From Elymus sibiricus (lineage: Eukaryota > Streptophyta > Magnoliopsida > Poales > Poaceae), in assembly GCA_039707655.1 (NCBI GenBank), contig CM077668.1:399431630-399495629 (forward strand): a DNA stretch of 64,000 bases, written 5' to 3'. A program made the translations under genes and the position numbers. The notes under the pieces were generated by a model. The model did no database searches. It was not told the DNA's origin and was given only the letters and a program-made list of their open reading frames with translations. Positions 24,801 through 35,184 of this stretch are shown here, piece by piece (position 1 is the first letter of the stretch; each line of letters starts with the position of its first letter).

Positions 24801-26618
24801 AAGGCTAACTGACCAACTTCATATACCCAAGAGCGAGAGGAAATCCGATAACACCAAAAAAAGACGGGAGTCAAATCCCACGAAGGAAAAAAAATGAGGA
24901 GCGAAAACCAGGGTGTTACAGACAACCTCATGAAAATGATACCAACAGAACGGGCTCGACGAGTAGAGAACGTGGGCTTTTGAATCACCTGAATCGGAGT
25001 CACGGTCGCGGAGATACGGCCGTTCGTTCGTTAGGCAGAAAATCAAATAAAAGTTGTTCATTTCTGGCCTTAACGGACGAACGTCCGCTATTTAATAGTT
25101 TCGGCCGACGAGGTTTAAACAGAAAGCGCACTTTATGAAATACGCTTTCAGAACAACGAAAACGTATTTCATCCCAAAGCTGTGACGGAGTACGCTTACT
25201 GGAGGCGAAAACGTATTTTTGAAAATGCGCGTTCACTTAAAATGCGCGGGCCCGGCCGGCTGTCACTTACAGCTGGGCCCCGCCGGCTTCTCTCTCTCCT
25301 CCTTGTTCCTTTCTTCTACCTCCCGACGGGAGAGGCAGAGAGCGAGCGCCGCCATGGTTCCCTTCGCCCCGCCGCCCGAGAGGCCAAGCTGCAGGTCGGG
25401 GCGGATGCCCCACTCCATGCCGCGCCCACAGGTGGTCTCGCCGGCCGCGGGGATGGTCGGAAACGAGCGACACATCGGTAGGGCGGACGGCGGCCACGGT
25501 GAGGTTGAGCACGCGGCCACGGGGCACGAGAGGAGGGGAAGGCTTCGGGGCGAGCTCAGAGGGGGCGGTGGAGGTCCCCAGTGGTGGTTAGAGGGAGAGG
25601 GGGGTTCGGGCTCGCCAGAATTTAGGCGAAGACGAGCGGCGGCCATGGCTGCAATGCGGAGGAAAGAGAGCTCCTCGAGCTCGCTCGAGTGGTCGGGGAG
25701 GCTACTGGGAGGGTGGTGAAGATGTTGGTGAGGTCGAACGGGCTCGGGGTGGCCTATAAATAGGCGGACGAGTGCGTGGTCGAGGCGACGCGTGCGCCGC
25801 GCGCCGGGCTCAGGGACACGTGGAAGAGAGGGAGAGAGGGGCCAGGGGGGATGCACGCGGTGCGGAGGGAGCTCGGGCGTGCTCGAGAAGACTCGGGGCG
25901 GCGTGGCCGACCGTCCGTGGTGGAGCAGACGCGGTCTGCTCCCGGACGCGGTCCCCGTGACGCGTTGAGCAAGGGAGAGGAGGGGGAGGGGGCCAGAGAG
26001 CTACGTGGGGGAAGGCGGGAGCTGGACGGCACGAGGGACACGAGAGAACGGGCAGGAGGAAGACGCCCGAAGCAAAACGATGGCCAGAGCGCGACAATGG
26101 CCTCCCAGCCGCGTGGTCACCGCGTGCATAGTCACACGCGGTGCGTTCTGGCCTGCAAGAACATGTCTAGCGTGTAGTCCTTACATAGTAGGACCTCTCT
26201 GAAGTGATGGCTCAACAAAAGGAGCTTTGGGTTGATTGGATAGCTCAGAGAAAGTTTGCTGTAGCAAACTTGGGTATGAAATTGTGGTCAAATGGGATGA
26301 GATAAGAGCTAACAAGGATGTCACAGAGGTTTAGGGTAGGAAGGACTATGATCCTGTGGATTTTGAAAAGATTTGGACCAAAATCTGTCATAGTTGCTTC
26401 ACAACTACATAATCTGGTCCAGAAAGTAGATCATGAAGTAGCACTCACATGGTTGCTTGGGTTGAGCTGAAATTTGGTGGAGTATGATCATTTGGGCATA
26501 TGAAGGCATTGCAAAAATTTCATACCATTTGGATACACCAAAATGGTACTTGCTTCACAATGCTTTCTACTGGACAAAAACTTGGGGGAATTTTGTGGAG
26601 CAAATGGCTTGACAAAAT
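18887..26618 (-). mobile_element. A1: very long LTR of family A, interrupted and truncated
   Basis: Starts TGTGGCACCCCGGCTCAGAG at 18887. Own sequence is 18887-20747 and 24926-26618; A2 lies between with GACAA on both sides. The right end is lost at the junction with element T. Orientation is inferred as minus because the minus strand of the complete members starts TGTAACACCC or TGTGACACCC and carries a TATA-like word mid-way (here the palindrome CCTATAAATAGG at 25753-25764). GC-rich blocks contain many overlapping short ORFs that I take as chance. It shares three blocks with A2 and A3: the GAGTAC...GTACTC palindrome, the ATGACCGAGGACGCGGCTAT block and the ATTCGGGTGGACC block. Confidence 0.7.
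20748..24920 (-). mobile_element. A2: family-A solo LTR (4.17 kb) inside A1
   Basis: Begins TGTGGCGCCCCGCCTG and ends CCAGGGTGTTACA, with perfect duplication GACAA (20743-20747, 24921-24925). Joining across it gives A1 text that matches A2's own interior (AAAATGGTCATTTTCA ... CCTCATGAAAATGATACC at about 22365-22410). No primer site, polypurine tract or coding region lies between the ends, so it is a solo LTR or a non-coding derivative. A TATA-like word in minus orientation (CCTATAAATAAG) lies at about 23255. Confidence 0.8.
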
Positions 26619-26686
26619 AGGGTACATCAGCCCATCCGAGGAGACGGGTCGGCCCGGTCAGCACCCCCTAATCCAGGACACCGTCA
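26619..26686 (-). repeat. Stub of the 3' LTR of element T
   Basis: Matches the last 68 bp (plus sense) of the intact LTR at 38900-38967: CATCCGAGGAGACGGGTCGG ... ACACCGTCA. The match fades at GGTACA near 26620, where A1 sequence begins. Confidence 0.8.
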
Positions 26687-27275
26687 GTAGCCCCCGAACT
26701 GGTCTTCTACGTCGAGGACGATGGTCGACAGATGTTACTTCGGATCTGGAGTCTTTGGCTTGACAGACGAGTTCCACTTTACATTTCGGATTCTCTTTAA
26801 CAGGACATCGATATCCGTGGTCCAACCGAGCTGGTACCCTGCCCGAGGAGTGTAAGTATCTTAGCCTCGAAGGTTGATCATACAGGTATGAACAATCCGA
26901 TCCTGCCTGACAACTTTAACGGAGAGGCTCGCTCCATGATGAGTTGAGCAGTTACTGCCTCATCCTCAAATCGCGGTTCGAGGCAAGTTGTTTACTGGCA
27001 CGTCCCTTCGAAACAGAAATCGTGCCTGCTTTCTCAGGGATATCATCAAGATTTTGTTTACTCCTATATGTTTCAACGGCATTTTTGATAGCGGCCGCGA
27101 ATTTATCGACGCAGCAGGGGACTCTTGGCCTTTTATAGGTCTATAAGAACCAAAGGGAGAATAGCGCAACGACGCACGCTCCCATTCCTTCCCTACTACA
27201 ACGCCGTCTAGCTCCAACGCCCAGATCCAACCAGCACGCCCGCCCTATTGGCGAACTCAGTCTTCTCAACCAGCC

Positions 27276-30200
27276 ATGGCCGACACCCTCAAGGGGCACT
27301 GGGGCGGCTCCACGGTGACAGCGGCGACTATCGCCGAGCTGCACGACGCGGGGTACCTAGCCCCCACCATCGCTACCCGCGCTCCATCGGCCGACCAATT
27401 GGTGCCCGCTCCCAACTCCGGGGAGCGGGTAGTCTTCGTCCCCCACCTCATCCGAGGCCTGGGGTTCCCGCTACACCCCTTCGTGCGCGGGTTAATGTTC
27501 TACTATGGGTTAGACTTCCACCACATGGCCCCCAACTCTATTCTCCACCTCGCCGCTTTCATCACAGTTTGTGAGGCTTTCCTCTGCTGCGAGCCACACT
27601 TCGGCCTGTGGCTGAAGCTCTTCGGGATCAAACCGAAATCCAGCGGACAGGATCTCGCGGAGTGCAGGGGTGCCATGGTCAGCAAGAACCAGGGGGCCAT
27701 CTGGTTCAAAGGAACCTTCATCGAAACAGTGAAGGAATGGCAGAGGGAGTGGTTTTATATCACTGAACCTCTTGCCCCTGGTCAAACCGAAGTCCCGGCC
27801 TTCTCGGTCGGGCCACCCAAGAAACTCAAGTCCTGGAAGGAGAAGGGCATTGCTTGGGGGAAGCCAGAAGAGGTGGAGACCCTGATCGACTGGATCCTGT
27901 GGTGGTCCACGACGGGGAAGGTTGAGCTGGCCGACGTCATCAATGTCATGCTTAATCGCCGTATACTTCCGCTCCAGTTTCGGGCTAAACCGATGTGGGC
28001 ACAAAAGCCCGAAGACATGGACACCATCAACACCTTCTTCCGCTCCACCTTGGCCACCATGTGGATGAAGCTCATGAAGCTGGCCAAGGATAAGATCCCC
28101 CAGGCAGGAGAGGACCGCGGCCTCGAGCACGGCTATGAGGCCCCCCCGTTAAGTAATTTTTCCCTTGAATCTCTGTGCTTTGTTAATTGCATCGAGGATC
28201 AAAGTTCTTACTCGAATCGTCGTGTTTTGACATTTTGCAGAAGTGGTCGGCCTGGGTAAAAGAGGTACAACGCCCAGTCCCACTGCCGGAGCAGCCCCCA
28301 ACTCCCCTGCTCTCAGCGCTTCTGACCGAGGAGCCACATGTGGTGGCCTCCAAAGGGACGAAGCCCCAGACGGGGAGGTCCAGTGCTCGGACCAGGGGGG
28401 CCTCGGTCACCCGGTCAGAAGAGACCTGTGGCACCCCGGCTCAGAGAACCGGTTTACCAGTGTTTCCAGCCCAGAGATCATGTCCTCTGGAAACACACAA
28501 CAACTTGGAACAGAACAAAACTGAACTTTATTAAGATATCTCGAGTACAAGCTCATAATTTACATCGATGGCGAGGCCGAAAGCACTGCAGGTGCTGAGA
28601 ACAATATCCACATTATTTATGGAACATGGCAGGGCCTCGATACTACTGGGTAGTCTACGGCGTAGCGGAACATAGCGCAGGAAACTCCATCCACAGGGAC
28701 ACTGCTGTGGACACGGCCTAGTTAGCGTAGCACGAACCTTCGGGACCTCCGTCCTCGGCTTCTCCTGCATCTGGCATGATACGCCAGGTGAGTACTTGGA
28801 ATGTACTCGCAAGCTCATGGCAACCAAAACAATGCGGCAAAACAATAGCATGGCAATTAACAGGTTAACAGATTAAATTGCTCACTTACTGGTACCCAGT
28901 ACCAACTTACTCTCATCTGGGTTGTCTCACAACCCTCGGAATGCTCACAAGCCACAGAGCACTTCCGAACATAAGACAGGTTCTTCCATCATTATTATCA
29001 TCACGGCTGATCATCCTAGAGAGGCCTAAACGGACTGTCCAATACCGTGGACGCGGCTATTCGAATAGGTTTTAACACTCTGCAGAGGTTGCACACTTTA
29101 CCCACACCATGGAGTACCTGGCCTCGTGATCCCATTCGGGTGGACCGGTGGTGCTCCAACGAAACCTGCCTGACCCGTGACCCCTCTATCGTACCACCGA
29201 CAATCATACCCTCCCAGGGTCATGTCCTGAGTGGCCCCTGTGTCACCCCGTGACACCTGCCACCACCGTGGCCAAACAAACTGTCCCAAACGGGGACGCC
29301 GGCAAAATAACTCAACTGGGCTCACAGGATTATGGTTGTCTACCTGATCAGGGCAGCACGCACGCATAACCCTCCCTAGTTTGGTGGTACCGATAAAAGA
29401 GCACAAGGCCAGACCAAGTCAAGGCCTTCCCATACCGGCAAATGTGGCTGCACGAAAAAGTCCGGGTAGGTGGCTCCTGATCAACCAACTAAGTTTAATA
29501 TATCCAAGCATTTAACCAGTATGGATATTTAATTGCAAGTAAATTATTATGGCAGTAGCTATGTATTTAAATAATTCACCAAGAATTACCGCATATTAAA
29601 ATAATGCATGAAATTCAATTAAATAACCAACACTATTGAAATGCTTCATGCAATGGATGACATGGCTTGCCTTGCTCTGTTGGGTTGTCCACAAACTCCT
29701 GGGCTTCAAATCCAAAGTTATTTCCTTCTGAAAATATTTTTAAAAAGCAATTGAAAATGTCACATGCTACTGTTTTGAGCACCAGAAATTCTGTGAACAT
29801 GGGAAAAATACCAAATTTGGCCAGAAAATAGAGGAGCTCAAGACAAACCAGATGCAAAAAGAATCAATTGATTTGGACTTATGGTTTAAAAGTTATGAAC
29901 GGTCAAAGTTCTGGTCAAAATCTGGAATTTAAATAGAAAATAGAAAATCTCTCAGGGGGCCACGTCGAAGGCGTAAACCGCCCGGGCGTCTCCACTTACC
30001 GCTTCGGTAAGCCGCTGACGGGCGGGCCCCAGTGTCAGTTTTAAACGGGGGAAGGGAGGGAACAGAGACGGGAGAGCTCCGGCGACGCTCGCCGGCGATA
30101 CAGACGCGGCGAGGTCGGGAGAGAGAGGGAATGGATAGAGCTCAACGAGACGAACTCGCACGTACCCGAGGCTTGGCGAACGGTGGCCGGACGACGTCGT

Positions 30201-33200
30201 CCCCTTCCTCTCCGGCGGCGGCGGGTCTCGGGGGTCGTCGGAGACGGCGACTCCGGCAGCGATTCGATCGGGCAAGGGCTTGGACGTGACCAGGAGGATG
30301 AGCTGAGCTCTATGGAGGAGTCAGTGGAGCTCGGGGAGGAGTGAATCGGCGGGGAGGCAGAGCTCGGGTGGCGGCGGTGCTACGACGAGATTCGAGGCCA
30401 GAGGGCCTCTTGGCCGTGGCTCGGGCTCGGGGAGGACGATTGGGAGGAGGAGGAGTGGGTTGATGAGCTCGGGAGAGGCCGGGGAGGGGTATTTATAGGA
30501 GGGGGAGGAGCTCGGGCGATCTCTCTGGAACGGCCGGGAACCGGGACACGTCGCCGGCGCCAGGACGCCGCACTGGCTGGCTGCTTGCGGGCGACGAGAC
30601 GGGAGCTAGCAGGGGAGTTATGGCGGCCAGTGGCGGGTAGCGGGAGGAAGACGACGACGGCAGAGCCACTGTGGCCGCACGGGCGCCACAGTGCGCGGAT
30701 GCCGTGGCGGCCGCCGAGGCCGATTCCGGCGAGGAGAAGAGCCCAGAACGACCAGGTGGAGGAAGGAGAGGATGTCGGCGCACGGAGACAAGCTGCTGCG
30801 GCGCGAGGCAGTCGGACGCGACGCCACAGGCACGGGCGCGATGCAGAGCGCGAGATTTGGCGTGCCAGTGCCATGCTCACCACGGGCATTGGTGCCTAGA
30901 GGCCTCGCGAGCCTGGCATTTCTTGTCTGGCACGTCGACCCTCGATCACTTAGCCTCTCCACGCCTCTGGTTCGACTAGGTTCATTCTGAACCGAAGTGT
31001 AGCTTCAGCTACAGTCTTTGACAGAAAAATTCAGAGGGATCTAGAGAAGGCATGAGCTGGGTATGGAGCCAAAGGAGATGTCTGGGGTGTTCTGCTTTGG
31101 AAGGACTATGATCTGGCCAAGTTTGAGAAGATTTGATCAAGATTTGGATATAGTTCATGTACAAGTGCTGCTACTGGACCAGAAGAGAGATGAGCTTGAT
31201 GCACTCAACTGGTTGATCTCCTGGGGCTAAAATTTGGTGTGGCAGGGTTATTTGGTAAGGAGAAGATGCCATAAAAATTTCAGCTCAATTGGAAACCTCT
31301 AGCTGGTACTTCCTTCACAGAGGTTCCAACTGAACAGAAACTTGGCAGAATATTGGTGATGAAAATTTGTACTGGACAAGATGATGTTTTTGGATATTGT
31401 GGAAAGATAGGTTCCCTATTATCTCAGGAAATTTTCTGGGAATTAATTGAGTAGGGAAAATATTAGCTCCTTCACAAATGACCAGTACTGTCCAGAGAGC
31501 AAATGGAGTTTTCTGGAATAAACTTTGTACTGGACCATGAGATGTTTTTGGAGATTGTAGGAGTAGATGATGAAGGTCTGGGATTAATTTGGGATTTTTC
31601 TGATCACCAGAATTATAGGTTGCTGTGTAACCCATAGTGATGACAGATTTTCCCAAGGGAAGAAAATGAATATTTGAGAGAGATAAAGAATTGGAAATTG
31701 ATCCAGATGGTGAGTGACAAGATTTTGGCAAGATGCTGAGGGCTTTGCATCACTGAGAGGAATTCAGAAGTCCAAAGTCAACTGAAAAGGTTCAAAATCC
31801 AACCAGATTGCAAATAAAGCCAGAAAGATTTCGAAAAGAAAAAGTTGCCAAAAACCAGGGTGTCACAAGACCCATACCTCCGCCGCTCAAGACGGCGGCG
31901 TCAAGGAGGGCGAGGAGGAGATCCCCCCTCCCCCGAAGGGGAAGAGGTTGGCGATAGAAGACGCCGACATGGTCATGCCTCCGAAAGGCTCAAAGAGGCC
32001 GAGGCGAGCCTCATCCGAGGCCGTCAACAAGTCATCGGAAAGGGCCGAACTCTCCGGTGACTTAGAGGAAGACCCCCTCGCAAGGGGGAGGAAGAAACTG
32101 GCACCTCGAGGGTAAGCCCTTGTCTCTATCGTCTTTCCTCAAGTCTGGTTTTTCAGTAAGGGGGAATCTTACACAAGTAGTTTTTCATGTGTAGTCCGCC
32201 GAGGGTAATTCCCAGCAGCTCTTCGGACGGGCTGCCATCAACCAGCGGGACTCCAGAGCCCGCTGCTTGTCCCCCAAAGCCTGACGGTCTGGGGGAGGTG
32301 ACGTTCACCCTGGTCCCCGAAGTCAACTTGACGGGGGCCGACGAGGTGGTGACCGCGGCCGAGGACGACACCTCGGCCCGACAAGACCCGGGGATGGAGC
32401 GCCCCGAGGTCATCAAAGAACTGCCGGGCCAGCCGTTGGCCCAGACGGAGTCTACCTTGGCTCCACCACAACGGGCGGAGGCCACTCGGATGGAGACACC
32501 CGAGGTCATTCCGTCGCCCCAGCCTACTGCCCAGGGACGGGCTGGCGTGGGGTGGACCGAGGAGGTGGAGGAGACCCTGAGGGGTGCTTCCATCAAGGAG
32601 GAGCACCGTGCCTTGATGGGCACGGCGCTAGAGAGCTACCGGTCTGCAGGGGCCGTCCTGCACGAGGTTTTTAAGAACCTCGCAGCAGGTTTCGAGGTAC
32701 GATTTCTGCGCATTAAGCTTTTTGTTTTTGCGAGTTTTGTCCGAGGACATAAGGGTATAGTCTTCTAAACAGCATAGTGAGTGAGTAGCCCCCGAGCCCG
32801 AAGACGGTTTCAAGAAAACGGCATCGGGGTCGCTTGACGTAGTAGGAGCCGATGAGTGATCTGAATTGTTCCCTTTACAATAAGGATCCGTTTTGTTCCA
32901 GGTTGCGACCTCGACCCCGGACTCCGCCTCCGAAGAGATGGCGGAGATGAACCGGAAACTTGAGCAGTCTCAAGGTAAGCAAGTTGAAACTTGCCGTGCA
33001 TATTTGCCAATAGGTGTGAAGGAAAACAATTAATGCTGAACGATGTGGACAGCGGAGCTGGAGATGCTCAAGGCCGAGCTTGACAGTGCTCGTAAAGAGG
33101 TGCGGCAGCAGGAGAATGCTGCCGCCACGGCCGAGAAGGCCCGGGCTGCCGAGAAGGCGGCCGGAGAGAAGCACCAGGCACGGGTGCTAGAAGTAGAGGA

Positions 33201-33912
33201 GACCCTGAAGGTCGTGTTCGAAGCACGCGACAAACTTCAGGAGGAGGGGCAGCGGACGAAGGAAGAGCTCGAGAAGCTGCAGCGCGCCCACGCCGAGCTC
33301 AAGACCTCGGCCCGAGCAGATCGCGAGGTGCTCCAGCAAGTGGAGCAAATCGCCTCGGGTAAGAAATTCTTGCTGCAATGTGCATTTGGCAGCAAAGGGT
33401 ATGTCAAGCTGACCCGATTATGGCGTTCCGCAGAGGTCTTCAAGGATCTCCCGCAGAGCGCGGAGGATGCGGTGGCATATTTCGGCGAACTGGCGGGCCA
33501 TGAGGCGGAGAAGGCCTTCTGGGGTCAATTCCCGGGGTCGCCGTCTGCACAGCTGCTGAATCATCGAGTGAAGCAGCTAGTCGAGCTGTTCCGCATGACC
33601 AGGCCGGCACTCCAGGACCTCTGCGTCGCTTTGTCGCCTGCCGAAGCCATGCCGAGGAGTCTCTTCGGCCTGTCGGCCCATCTCCAAAATGCCGTGCCTT
33701 GCGTTGAGCGCTGGAAGAGGTCCGCATGCTTCGAAGGGGCGCGGAGGGCATACGCTTGCTTGAAGACTCACTTCCGCAAGGTTGACGCGGAGACGTGTGC
33801 CGCTGGCCCTCCTGCCGACAAGCTGCGGACCGCCGAGCAGTTCTTCGCCGAGGTTGAGGAGGGACCTAGGGCGACCGAGGCCATGTGCCCTAAGGACACT
33901 CTGTATTTTTAG
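27276..33912 (+). CDS. Antisense multi-exon gene of element T (putative gypsy-type transposon family, PF04195-like)
   Basis: Starts MADTLKGHWGGSTVTAATIA; the conserved block includes FVPHLIRGLGFPLHPFVRGL and LHLAAFITVCEAFLCCEPHF, which I recognise as the plant domain listed as putative gypsy type transposon. Model: exon 1 27276-28147; exon 2 28241-28426 joined to 31873-32111; exon 3 32195-32696; exon 4 32902-32974; exon 5 33053-33358; exon 6 33434-33912. Introns after exons 2-5 have GT-AG ends and compatible phases. Intron 1 does not keep phase: exon 1 ends in a run of 7 C before GT, so one base appears lost or gained. Exon 5 is a long coiled-coil (ELEMLKAELDSARKEVRQQE ...). Exon 6 ends ATEAMCPKDTLYF. 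Exon 2 is split by solo LTR A3. The molecular role of the family is unknown. Confidence 0.7.
28427..31867 (-). mobile_element. A3: family-A solo LTR (3.44 kb) in exon 2 of the antisense gene
   Basis: Begins TGTGGCACCCCGGCTCAGAG, ends CCAGGGTGTCACA, flanked by AGACC (28422-28426, 31868-31872). Removing it restores an open frame (SVTRSEET then HTSAAQDGGVKEG). It has a minus-orientation TATA-like word (CTATAAATACC) near 30487 and the shared family blocks at about 28790, 29040 and 29120. GC-rich short ORFs at 30030-30990 are not credible genes. Confidence 0.85.
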
Positions 33913-35184
33913 GTGATGCTTCGGAATGCCGGAGTGTATAATGTAAAGACTTTATCCCGTGTTTGAATGAAAATGGCTTGAGAATCCATATGGTTTTATT
34001 TTATAATTGAATTATGCCTCCAATATGACTGTTCAAAATGAGAGTGGCCAGTCGTCGGCTTTAGCCCTAGTGTAGGTTATACAGAGGGTGCTCCTTAAAG
34101 CATAACTGACCCTTGGCCGACGTCTCGGTACCCGGAGGCGGTCAATGACTTAAAGGAACTAGGCAATCGGACTATAGTGGCTTGACAGCTTTCATTTAGT
34201 CGTAGGAGTTTGACTGTGGGGGCTGAGGACCAGCCCCCGGCGTAGGGAGTGTGCGGCAACGCGGCCGAGGTCTAGGCCATGACACACTTCGGCTAGAAAG
34301 AAAAGCCCTTCGTTTGACACGGGTGATCTCTATCGTCACATCGCTTGACGCGGTCGTCGGATGGCAGACCAGTTTGCGCTTACCCAGATAGTCAGTTTTC
34401 GGCTTTCTCCACTGAGGCGCCATGCCAATTAACCTGGCGGCGCAATCGCAGTGGTTCTCCCGTTACACCCTTAGCCGAATACATCGGGAACGTAAGGGGT
34501 ACACATAGGAGCCGGGCAACCCAACTATTGACCGAAATCTAGGTTCGAAACTGATGCATATAAGGCCAAAAATCTGGGACGCCGAATACATTGGACTTTC
34601 CTATACAATTGCATCTTTTTTAAATACTTCATCGTTCCAGAGCTATGTTGATAAAGAAGTACAATAAAGACCTTGAAAGGGCACTGTTTCTTTATATCAT
34701 AGTGTCAAGCATGTACAAGCCCAGGTGTGACGAGAGTAATTGAAAGAGTACAACGTGAATAGTAAGGAAGAAAGGAAAAAAGGTCGGATAATTACTGACG
34801 GATTTGAAAAGATCCGGACCGAAGCCTGCCGCACGTCTGCGTTTCTGAACTGTTGAACATATCGCTCTTGATTGATGAGGGCTGTTTTGGGAAGGCTAAT
34901 GCCTGAACGGCCCTTTATACACTCGAAGTGTTCGATTAACCGAGTTCCTCAAAGGGAGGTGTTTGCCGACATCGTTCTGTGGTTAAGGCCACAGAGACGT
35001 AGTGACGCCCGGATACTTCTTTTACAGATGCCTGTCTGTGCAGGGGCGCTAAGCCTTGTCCTCGCGTGGTTGATCCGCGCGTGACGCGTGAGTAGTTGTG
35101 TTGGCTCCTCGGTGTCCCAGGGAATTTTGAGTGCGAAGTTGTGCACCCTGGGGACGTAGTGCCCGCAGCTAGGAGCCCGCATCC
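33913..35184. other. Element T interior between antisense gene and protease; polymerase missing
   Basis: An autonomous Tat-type element would have reverse transcriptase, RNase H and integrase in minus sense here. No frame shows such motifs. The 3' flank of the antisense gene probably occupies the first few hundred bases. Confidence 0.55.

Noticed and set aside
25182..26202. ORFs up to 197 codons in A1
   Set aside because: Same reason as for A2; the frame is not shared by the other family members.
27510..28130. 206-codon minus-strand ORF
   Set aside because: Shadow of exon 1 of the antisense gene, which has the recognisable protein.
30032..30990. ORFs in GC-rich part of A3
   Set aside because: Same reason; no recognised domain.
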